Assembly: GCA_002435755.1 (NCBI GenBank)
Contig: DIYH01000012.1
Location: 1 to 24,584 of the forward strand
Origin: Flammeovirgaceae bacterium UBA6059
GTDB taxonomy: Bacteria > Bacteroidota > Bacteroidia > Cytophagales > Cyclobacteriaceae
Reading direction: 5' to 3'
DNA length: 24,584 nucleotides
This document shows, piece by piece, positions 24,201-24,584 of this stretch (within the stretch, counting starts at the first letter, position 1; every line of letters starts with the position of its first letter). The notes under the pieces are model-generated. The model had not been told where the DNA came from and searched no databases. It saw only the letters and a list, made by a program, of their open reading frames with translations. The translations under genes and the position numbers were made by a program.

Positions 24201-24584
24201 CACGTCACTCGTACCTGCAGTACTCGCTACACCATCGGGTATTTCGACATGGGCTGTACCAGAGGTTCCATCATCTATTAAAATGGTTCCGCTTAAGGTG
24301 GATACGCTATTTAATCGAACGAAATTCAAACTTTGATTACCTCCCCATATATTACCGGTTACCGCGCCAGCTGATAATCCAGTGACGTTTGTAAGATATA
24401 ACGCCCCTGTATTACTATTCTGACCTGAGTTGCTGAAATCATTGTTCTGCACCGTAGGATTTACGCACGTGCTTGAAAATTGTACACCTCGGTGCAGGTA
24501 TGTCAAATTACTATTCGTAATGGTTGGGTTGGTGCAGGTTTCGAATGATACTCCCAAACCATTTCTGGTCATCGTGCTGATACC
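1..24584 (-). CDS. Giant multidomain LamG/FG-GAP surface protein (internal fragment, both ends outside the window)
   Basis: One minus-strand frame is open over 8,194 consecutive codons. I translated it across the window, and the same phase gives family motifs at both ends and throughout, for example AYYAFDE near 9620, YYVFDE near 990 and EIYYPFSD near 22840. There is no start or stop in the window. Contents are a beta-helix start, 15 LamG jellyrolls, one WLKAD jellyroll, four seven-repeat FG-GAP propellers, one YVTN-like propeller, and many Ig/FN3/TIG-type linkers. No enzyme active site, transmembrane helix, signal peptide or sorting domain was recognised. By family knowledge these are extracellular binding and spacer domains, so a secreted or surface adhesin is inferred. 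The last 7,094 codons contain no cysteine. No frameshift or broken domain was seen, so it looks like an intact gene, not a pseudogene. A polysaccharide-binding or gliding-associated role is possible but not shown by the sequence. Confidence 0.95.
205..524 (-). other. Bacterial Ig-like domain (SwmB/Big_12-like), residues ~8021-8126
   Basis: It reads PPDVAIDQASGQGDPVNSG, VFDIVFSEPINGFTDDSNVS, YTLSVSGMTGTGNVVASL and SAAQDDVGNNSNVSTSTDN. The F-S-E-P-I-x-G-F core and A-x-x-D-x-x-G-N-x-N ending resemble the Big_12 domains upstream, but the first strand (D-Q-A-x-x-Q-x-D-P-x-N-x-x-P-I) is of a different subtype, common as tandem repeats in adhesins. Confidence 0.68.
530..890 (-). other. Choice-of-anchor-D/ASH-like Ig domain, second copy, residues ~7899-8018
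   Basis: It reads RPEINVKHMTLPIASGGSI, LGVLQQGVAYEDTLFIENTG, then GLLTFTNAPGSVAEVID, AFTITPSTEALQSVTFTID and HNDDTDSENPYLVTFDWTA. The core I-E-N-T-G-x-x-x-L-T-F and a terminal 'I-D-H-N-D-D...E-N-P-Y' are typical. It resembles the N-terminal copy at 23760-23415 in fold but has no cysteine. Confidence 0.72.
905..1547 (-). other. LamG domain 15, residues ~7680-7893
   Basis: Motifs: GNAVDFDGGADYFEVQND, LTIEAWVNLTSAFGFEAI, WTHVAVSYDGSSNGNNVQLY, NGSIDELRIWNIEKTDFSD, NLVAYYVFDEASTGTATDV and VDVSINANDGQAQGDPQY. It is the last LamG in the window. It passes into an anchor-D-like Ig domain instead of another TIG. Confidence 0.86.
1548..1830 (-). other. FN3 domain of supermodule copy 2, residues ~7585-7679
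   Basis: It reads APDSLYVYEVAHGDLQINW, VDNSTDEDGFTVVSSSSYD, WTQVATSVTDTFYVDNV and NFYRVAAYKGTATDTSEV, ending GTTVGFPGNAVDFDG. It differs from the 4090-3807 copy at only a few residues, while many third codon positions differ. Confidence 0.85.
1738..1766 (-). repeat. Direct repeat unit A (29 bp), copy 2, in FN3
   Basis: Second copy of the 29-bp exact repeat at 3997-4025, in the same frame. It is long enough to serve as a site for homologous slippage that would delete or add one whole supermodule while keeping the frame, since 2,259 is divisible by three. Confidence 0.9.
1835..2865 (-). other. FG-GAP/VCBS beta-propeller 4, residues ~7240-7583
   Basis: Seven loops with an unusual recurring His: DFNEDGHVDI, DLNGDGHLDF, DFDENGHLDF, DFNEDGHVDF, DFNEDGHLDF, DFNGDGHLDL and the degenerate DFNEDNVADL. 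Each is followed by an S/R-L-G-D-G-x-G-N-F strand, with R-F-G-D-G in blade 5, so this propeller is far more regular internally than propellers 1-3. That suggests recent blade amplification or homogenisation. It ends NVSILTFVD like propeller 3. Confidence 0.88.
2870..3153 (-). other. IPT/TIG domain, copy 2, residues ~7145-7238
   Basis: It reads SITSYAPTSGPVGTVVTITG, TNFNSTSANNTVYFGAVAA, LTVTVPVGATSVTPIVV and LQATSLGSSTPLYTVT. A canonical TIG pattern, and the counterpart of the domain at 5530, from which it is offset by about 2.38 kb. Confidence 0.87.
3165..3806 (-). other. LamG domain 14, residues ~6927-7140
   Basis: Motifs: GNALAFDGSDDYIDAGD, SMEAWVKFNDLSG, WFHIAASWDNTNITGTATLY, NGNVDEVRVWSSVKSNFDD, NLLAYYAFDEMASGTAAAV and VDVSINANDG. 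The tail (D-x-V-V-D-V-S-I-N-A-N-D-G-x-A-Q-G-D-P-Q) matches that of LamG 15 almost word for word, while the middle of the domain is more diverged. Confidence 0.86.
3807..4090 (-). other. FN3 domain of supermodule copy 1, residues ~6832-6926
   Basis: It reads APDSLYVYEVAAGDLQINW, VDNSTDEDGFTVVGSSSYD, then WTQVATGITDTFYVENV and NFYRVAAYKG, and ends EVDFGTTVNFTGNALAFDG. The core W-x-D-N-S-x-x-E-D-G-F is fibronectin-III-like. It is almost identical to the domain at 1830-1548, and the DNA also matches in long stretches, so this is a clear duplicate. Confidence 0.85.
3997..4025 (-). repeat. Direct repeat unit A (29 bp), copy 1, in FN3
   Basis: Identical base for base to 1738-1766, at a distance of 2,259 bp in the same orientation and codon phase. 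It encodes the I-N-W-V-D-N-S-T-D-E core of the FN3 domain. After one mismatch the identity continues for another 12 bases on the downstream plus-strand side. Confidence 0.9.
4095..5195 (-). other. FG-GAP/VCBS beta-propeller 3, residues ~6464-6830
   Basis: Seven loops: DFDNDGDLDL, DLNNDGFQDL, DLNGDGFVDL, DFDEDNDLDV, DFDNDNSVDF, DFNGDGWTDF and DFNADGSPDL. Loops 4 and 5 have N in place of the usual G but keep the acidic residues. It ends NVSILTFVD, the same ending as propeller 4, and leads into a nearly identical FN3 domain. Expected seven-bladed fold with up to seven calcium ions. Confidence 0.85.
5200..5530 (-). other. IPT/TIG domain, copy 1, residues ~6352-6461
   Basis: The classic TIG start is present: PPTVVAFSPVSGDVGTSVTI, TGADFS, then NNEVFVGGVAAVVTSV and LVFTVPAGTQSHVPITV, followed by NTQATSLTSNTPFW. 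TIG/IPT domains are Ig-like folds common in cell-surface receptors. It begins the first [TIG + FG-GAP + FN3 + LamG] supermodule. The same start (S-P/T-x-S-G-x-V-G-T-x-V-T-I-T-G) recurs at 3146. Confidence 0.85.
5550..6600 (-). other. FG-GAP/VCBS beta-propeller 2, residues ~5995-6345
   Basis: Seven loops: DEDEDGFLDV, DVNLDGWLDL, DLNGDGYPDL, DVDNDGDLDA, RIDNDDFVDV (near 5915-5886), DFNGDGDLDV and DVDGNTSLDI (near 5621-5592). Loops 5 and 7 are degenerate. Loop 5 has R for the first D and loses the G, and loop 7 replaces D-G by N-T, so these blades may bind calcium weakly or not at all. The others are canonical. The C-terminal strand runs FNTVFLNTVNPP into the first TIG domain. Confidence 0.85.
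6600..6930 (-). other. Big_5-type Ig-like domain, copy 2, residues ~5886-5995
   Basis: It starts SPAPNELNIANNAVVTISF, continues DADVDLISVNNNTVG, GRVEGTWALSTSSSITFTP and ELVTITITEQVLGTNGETV. The strand order equals copy 1 (G-x-W near the middle, I-T-F-T-P, then I-T-x-x-V-x-x-x-x-x-E). It links FG-GAP propellers 1 and 2. Confidence 0.72.
6945..8040 (-). other. FG-GAP/VCBS calcium-loop beta-propeller 1, residues ~5515-5880
   Basis: Seven D-x-[DN]-x-D-G-type loops are seen in order: DVDQDGNIDL, DFNGDGFIDI, DMNLDGQLDI, DFNSDGYFDI, DVNQDGKLDL, DVNGDGIVDF and DFDNDGELDA. All seven keep the calcium-coordinating acidic positions. Gly/Asp-rich turns such as GVGDGSF and GNGDGTF lie between them. Family knowledge: seven such repeats close a seven-bladed propeller, as in integrin-type FG-GAP domains, with calcium in each loop. 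Ligand unknown. Confidence 0.85.
8045..8330 (-). other. Big_5-type Ig-like domain, copy 1, residues ~5419-5513
   Basis: Motifs NTAPFAGQVGAGINATIDV, TFDKNINAGTVSSSSLVVNG, ISGSWVSSGNTITFTPDNPF and EITVVVTDQVSATGNESA follow the Big_5 plan (conserved start, F-D-K-x-I, F-x-P at the second-last strand, V-T-x-x-V at the end). It directly precedes FG-GAP propeller 1, and the same order recurs at 6930. Confidence 0.75.
8345..8700 (-). other. Beta-rich linker domain with D-G-A-F-A-G-G core, residues ~5295-5413
   Basis: It contains YLILRLENETFSTPGATLS, ISNLPAGLTPVIDVSADGT, FMTGNATANGIADDVSSLEF and FLDGAFAGGAASVVANAENY. The order 'N-L-P-x-G-L-T-P-V... L-T/M-T-G-N-A-T-A-N...D-V-S-x-L-x-F-x-F-x-D-x-A-F-x-G-G' is a module I recall from large surface proteins of marine bacteria. 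No family name is asserted. It stands between the YVTN-like propeller and the first Big_5-type domain. Confidence 0.5.
8705..9500 (-). other. YVTN/lactonase-like beta-propeller segment with five repeats, residues ~5029-5293
   Basis: A motif of the form G-x-x-F-x-x-x-G-T-x-x-F followed by D-x-x-x-x-Y-x-L-S-x-x-F/Y-D recurs about every 50 residues. Examples are GVSFSNDGLTMIIVG, GIAFSSSGTKMFIVDGG, GIAFNRDGTRLFYTGNGDG, GVAFNADGTRLYAMNSGDD and FIDPTGTRLFTVGTQDD. Second-half motifs include HSYTLSTAFDITTAV and YGYDLSVGYDLTSAV. Such repeats are known from extracellular beta-propellers of marine bacteria. Five repeats are fewer than the usual six or seven blades, so the fold may be completed by flanking strands. 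No catalytic residues are assigned. Confidence 0.7.
9535..10169 (-). other. LamG domain 13 (last of the regular array), residues ~4806-5016
   Basis: Motifs: GYALDFDGTDDEVDMGGS, FTLEAWVRRDQSAN, WHHIAVTFDDETTNIVEFY, DGAIDEVRVWNVVKPLTYF, LIAYYAFDEGAGDFVVDRS and NANDGQW. It is followed by an E-W-I-S-P segment and then by a propeller instead of another FN3, ending the regular LamG-FN3 alternation. Confidence 0.85.
10175..11111 (-). other. LamG 12 + FN3 unit, residues ~4492-4803
   Basis: LamG 12 has GNALLLDGASEQVLAPDPA, LTLEAWVFIPSDG, WHHVAVTYDGANIIFYIDG, ATIDEVRIWDLVRTPMEI and GLVAYYQFDEGSGTTVWDRS. The FN3 (about 10463-10175) has PGAPTDFYTEKLSDTQIQL, NWTDIANEVGYRILTADDY and FYRVFSYNGANVAPSDV, ending in E-F-G-T-T-V-D-H-P-G. 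Next LamG start is 942 bp on. Confidence 0.84.
11115..12062 (-). other. LamG 11 + FN3 unit, residues ~4175-4490
   Basis: LamG 11 has GRAIQFNSGLSEYVQVASD, FTFDFWTQVDAIG, WVHVGVIMEGTDFRMYLNG, DGKVDELRIWDYAKPDLSD and GLVAYYSFDEVTAG. The FN3 (about 11398-11115) has PSGLVATDISNNQIDLTWTD, NETGFVIERSTSADF and YYYRVRADLPTAGASGYTP. The W-T-D-N-x-S-x-E-x-x-F-x-x-E-R core is a clear fibronectin-III signature. Next LamG start is 951 bp on. Confidence 0.85.
12065..13031 (-). other. LamG 10 + FN3 unit, residues ~3852-4173
   Basis: LamG 10 has TSLDFNGTTDYVRVVDD, GTVEAWVKVDPT, WHHVAFVWENAVPSGSQLYV, SGEIDEVRIWNTKRTTEEI and GLVAYYRIDEGEAGSD. An extra tail segment has NPEIEDLTEGDL before GATSNWVTSAAL. The following FN3 (about 12350-12065) is of the second class, marked by LTFEWTDNSNDENRFVLERA and YYRISAVNDNGSAG. 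Next LamG start is 969 bp on. Confidence 0.83.
13040..13943 (-). other. LamG 9 + FN3-like unit, residues ~3548-3848
   Basis: LamG 9 has GNALPFNGVDQHVIAGAVP, FTLEAWARRANPE, WHHWAVTYDVSTNQLLMY, DGEMDEVRVWDRVLSPAEI and GLLAYYRFDETTGTVLPDL. The FN3-like part (about 13320-13040) has FRVNWAAAAIGGNVFVDIND and YFARIYFEDTGFQSGTSN, ending at the P-G-T-S-L-D-F-N-G junction. Next LamG start is 912 bp on. Confidence 0.83.
13950..14846 (-). other. LamG 8 + FN3-like unit, residues ~3247-3545
   Basis: LamG 8 has GNALDFNGSTDYISVGDI, YTKEAWVFLPN, WQHVAVTYDAGTDVMTLY, GGRMDEIRVWTDVRTQAEI, and LLFYYRFDETSGTQIQDL. The FN3-like part (about 14225-13950) has GGFTANWQLTNAPGNIFIDV, YFARLYIQDGNSQSGYSD. Next LamG start is 903 bp on. 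Its FN3-like part resembles the one after LamG 9 (I-D-V-N-D and Y-F-A-R-L/I-Y). Confidence 0.83.
14850..15767 (-). other. LamG 7 + FN3-like unit, residues ~2940-3245
   Basis: LamG 7 has GNALDFDGTDDVVTVAP, GTVELWVKPEF, WYHVAFVEDGSS, VGELDEVRIWNTVRI, and LVAYYRFDATSGTTLLDL followed by NANDGTW. The FN3-like part (about 15130-14850) has WSGVSSATQVWIDIDDNADF and LYYRLNIENGGVFSPYSE. Next LamG start is 921 bp on. Confidence 0.83.
15770..16742 (-). other. LamG 6 + FN3-like unit, residues ~2615-2938
   Basis: LamG 6 (16742-16080) has GNTLAFDGANDHVSVTAAD, STIEFWVKWSD, WTHIAVVQDGTD, NGEIDEVRIWSRARQESEI and SLVAYYRFDEG. Its tail carries an extra segment with NPGIETLPDL, shared in form with LamG 10. The FN3-like part (about 16065-15770) has VLVDVSSNPFF and YYYRAKALFNGGGESLYAE. 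First unit of an eight-unit array; distance to the next LamG start is 975 bp. Confidence 0.82.
16745..17030 (-). other. FN3-like linker, residues ~2519-2613
   Basis: The domain runs from GGPAIIPFQVTAAKTSGIEI through WSPIPNADQITVDIATDPGF and NQLYARLQYTDGTLTSPYSD to the junction NFMLTPGNTLAFDG. It founds a class of linkers in this protein marked by 'I/V-D-I/V-x-x-x-x-x-F' in the middle and 'Y-x-R-x-x-x-x-x-G...Y-S-D/E...P-G-N-x-L-x-F' at the end. Those at 16065, 15130, 14225 and 13320 belong to the same class. Confidence 0.65.
17045..17290 (-). other. Small single-copy beta domain with R-T-I-T-S-N / T-V-D-E-D-W-T core, residues ~2432-2513
   Basis: The translation shows LTGSLIRLLDDLGGQVIED, then RTITSNTTTTFTVDEDWT, then VANGPFAISY. 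A similar pattern ('I-R-I...G...R-T-I-x-x-N-T-x-T-T-x-T-V-x-x-x-W-T') occurs in some phage tail-fibre and adhesin proteins, as I recall it. I cannot name a domain family with confidence. It is the only copy in the window and sits at the boundary between the Big_12 half and the FN3 half of the LamG chain. Confidence 0.45.
17290..17957 (-). other. LamG domain 5, residues ~2210-2432
   Basis: Motifs: ENALEFDGVNDFVDISNVN, YTIELWFNAEDL, WYHVTVTKEGSNWQLYVNG, NGKIDEVKLWNDARSAAEI and LEAYYPFNHSSG. It ends in a His/Gly-rich GPNGHHGQLFGEF turn instead of the usual S-x-W segment, and runs directly into a domain of a type seen nowhere else in the window. Confidence 0.83.
17965..18248 (-). other. Bacterial Ig-like domain, Big_12 type, copy 2, residues ~2113-2207
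   Basis: Motifs TPTIISGQSGTTNLSPF, INFDEVVTNFDESDISV and VDVPAGVAEDLSGNLNNAA match copy 1 closely in the core F-D-E-x-V-T-N-F-D-x-x-D. The pair, each set between two LamG domains, suggests module duplication within the gene. Confidence 0.75.
18285..18899 (-). other. LamG domain 4, residues ~1896-2100
   Basis: Motifs: NYALLFDGADESISGTG, FTIEAWFNTND, WHHLAVTHNSTTRESSLYI, DGEIDEVRIWNTVRSSAQI and GLLAYYNFNDGPG, then the V-A-S-D-W closing segment. It is a standard, full-length LamG and is followed by the second Big_12-type Ig domain, repeating the LamG-Big_12-LamG order of the N-terminal end. Confidence 0.85.
18905..19238 (-). other. Ig/FN3-like linker domain, residues ~1783-1893
   Basis: It contains PPSFVTGPEV, LDESGIVYYSVLPFLEPAP, then ISGLSASTMYNAYVVAEDD and AGNLQSAPVTVVV. 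The core 'D-E-S-G-x-V-Y-Y' with a later 'G-L-x-A-x-T-x-Y-x-x-Y-V-V-A-E-D-x-A-G-N-x-Q' is a recurrent adhesin linker that resembles fibronectin type III. It lies between LamG 3 and LamG 4. Spacer role inferred. Confidence 0.65.
19250..19856 (-). other. LamG domain 3, residues ~1577-1778
   Basis: It has DNALLLDGDDDYVSIPVDI, LTVTMWYKRGG, WEHLAMVLTSSGMKLYKNG, DGEIDLLTIWDKELDQSEI and LVAAYEFNQAAG. The substitution of DEVRIWN by DLLTIWD marks it as a diverged copy. The expected length is kept, so the domain is intact. Confidence 0.82.
19860..21059 (-). other. WLKAD-type jellyroll plus associated Ig-like segment, residues ~1176-1575
   Basis: The segment opens with a Gly-rich GPGGVGEADG and then LTFWLKADDLAL...VASWTDASG. 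In many Bacteroidota proteins this starts a LamG-like jellyroll distinct from the DEVRIWN type. It closes with DGDIYEVIFFNESLS and R-x-I-I-E-N-Y-L-S-A-K-Y-A-I-N, the 'I-x-x-Y-L-A-x-K-Y-x-I' tail. It continues through DFEVAGIGQEADGYD and NKRWARDWYVDITD, which match the segment that usually follows (D-I-A-G-I-G, then R-x-W-x-V). This is the only copy in the window. Confidence 0.7.
21075..21755 (-). other. NWC-type beta-strand repeat segment, residues ~943-1170
   Basis: It starts with EWNDPMNWCGGVVPPP, a motif common at the start of 'W-x-x-x-x-N-W' segments of Bacteroidota surface proteins. Beta-strand repeats then pass through NGATFTNFGTVFFEEGT, TFSANFTNDGTLDIDVDG and YDQITVGGTATLSGTLNV, and end as GDQVIIIDATTLSGTFSSV. 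The second half resembles autotransporter/PEP-type 'G-T-L-x-x-x-x-G-x-x-x-x-Y-D-x-x-x-V-x-G' beta-helical repeats. Its cysteine at 21285-21287 is the last in the fragment; all sequence after it is cysteine-free. Confidence 0.6.
21766..22409 (-). other. LamG domain 2, residues ~726-940
   Basis: It opens with EYALDFAGDNDYVRV, has FTLEAWIKTS, WHHLAGVFDD, GEMENLRIWNIPRSESEI, LVAAYDFNATSG and ends in SGSTSNWVAS. Unlike LamG 3-15 its tail carries cysteines (one in the D-x-T-C-N-G-N-D segment, one at P-S-C), possibly a local disulfide. It precedes a domain of different type that starts with an NWC motif. Confidence 0.85.
22416..22709 (-). other. Bacterial Ig-like domain, Big_12 type, copy 1, residues ~626-723
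   Basis: The sequence follows the Big_12 pattern: PSILSITGPASPTSTSPI, ITFDEQVTNFDSTDFAV, then VDIPADVLTDLTGNGNNAS. The F-x-E-x-V-x-x-F-x-x-x-D core and the terminal D-x-x-G-N-x-N are diagnostic. It links LamG 1 to LamG 2. A second copy with the same core (FDEVVTNFDESDI) lies at 18248-17965, also between two LamG domains. Probably a rigid spacer. Confidence 0.75.
22770..23411 (-). other. LamG domain 1, residues ~392-605
   Basis: Typical concanavalin-like jellyroll elements appear in order: LIFDTSDEYVAL, YTMEAWFKT, a WHHVA strand followed by a D-G beta-turn, GEIDEVRVWS, and a tail with EIYYPFSDGTG. Family knowledge: LamG folds of about 200 residues bind sugars or proteins, often with calcium. 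The tail then leads into an S-D-W segment that closes most LamG units of this protein. Confidence 0.85.
23415..23760 (-). other. Choice-of-anchor-D/ASH-like Ig domain, residues ~275-390
   Basis: The order of motifs is NEIAVIANMVEIADGDNTPD, then YTIHNTGTELLTISDI, then FDVKFTPVGSGG and ITIDNDDCDEANYDFAIEA. This matches the ASH/anchor-D-like Ig fold of Bacteroidota surface proteins (N-x-G-T-x-x-L near the start, F-x-P in the middle, I-x-N-D-D near the end). It joins the beta-helix to the first LamG. A second copy of the fold lies near the C-terminal end of the fragment at 890-530. The role is probably a structural spacer. Confidence 0.7.
23790..24584 (-). other. Right-handed parallel beta-helix region (PbH1-like repeats), residues ~1-265
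   Basis: The translation is a run of short Asn-rich rungs of about 20 residues, such as SISNNTFLGNN, PTITNSNL, PTVQNNDFSNSG and DLTIQNTVFTRK. It has two NxWGG-type caps: GNIWGG near 24340 and GNYWGG near 23875. Such rungs are typical of pectate-lyase-like beta-helices and polymorphic outer-membrane-type repeats. Four of the fragment's eleven cysteines lie here. The helix is cut by the window edge, so its upstream extent is unknown. Whether it is catalytic or purely structural cannot be told; no carbohydrate-active signature was recognised. Confidence 0.75.

Noticed and set aside
1..24584. Possibility of several adjacent genes or a pseudogene broken by frameshifts
   Set aside because: The same phase (plus-strand triplets starting at multiples of three) gives intact domain motifs at every point checked from 24582 to 3, with no internal stop, gap between domains or phase change.
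1..24584. Promoters, terminators, tRNA/rRNA genes, insertion sequences, attachment sites
   Set aside because: Every stretch is accounted for by coding sequence with recognisable protein domains. No inverted-repeat-bounded element, transposase motif or structured RNA was seen.

Overview
The whole window is the interior of one giant protein-coding gene on the minus strand. Taking codons as plus-strand triplets that start at positions divisible by 3 and reading their reverse complement, the frame stays open from 24584 down to 3: 8,194 codons. I read no in-frame stop and saw neither the true start nor the true stop. The gene runs out of both ends. There is no intergenic DNA, so no promoter, terminator, RNA gene, mobile element or second gene can be assigned. 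Residue numbers below count from the first complete codon at 24584, so they are positions in this fragment, not in the full protein.

The style of the protein points to a marine or environmental Bacteroidota, most likely a Cytophagales/Flavobacteriia-type organism. It has long chains of LamG/concanavalin-like jellyrolls ending in DEVRIWN...GLVAYYRFDE, VCBS/FG-GAP calcium propellers, choice-of-anchor-D-like Ig domains, IPT/TIG domains, fibronectin-III-like linkers and a 'WLKAD' jellyroll, with moderate GC. This is inference from domain style, since there is no marker gene in the window.

Layout from N to C (high to low coordinates): (1) 24584-23415, a right-handed beta-helix and an ASH/choice-of-anchor-D-like Ig domain. 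(2) 23411-17290, LamG domains 1-5 alternating with Big_12-type Ig-like domains, interrupted by an 'NWC' beta-strand-repeat segment, a WLKAD jellyroll segment and an Ig/FN3-like domain. (3) 17290-9535, a small unusual domain, then a regular array of eight LamG + FN3-like units with a period of about 0.90-0.98 kb. (4) 9500-8345, a five-repeat YVTN/lactonase-like propeller segment and a beta-rich linker domain. (5) 8330-5550, a tandem pair of [Big_5 Ig + seven-repeat FG-GAP propeller]. (6) 5530-905, a tandem pair of [TIG + seven-repeat FG-GAP propeller + FN3 + LamG]. (7) 890-1, a second anchor-D-like domain and further Ig-like domains that continue beyond the window.

All recognisable parts are extracellular beta-sandwich, beta-helix or beta-propeller domains. 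LamG domains commonly bind glycans or proteins, and FG-GAP propellers bind calcium through DxDxDG loops. The simplest reading is a very long, calcium-stabilised, secreted or surface-anchored adhesin. No catalytic motif was recognised. The secretion route (for example type IX) cannot be judged because neither terminus is present.
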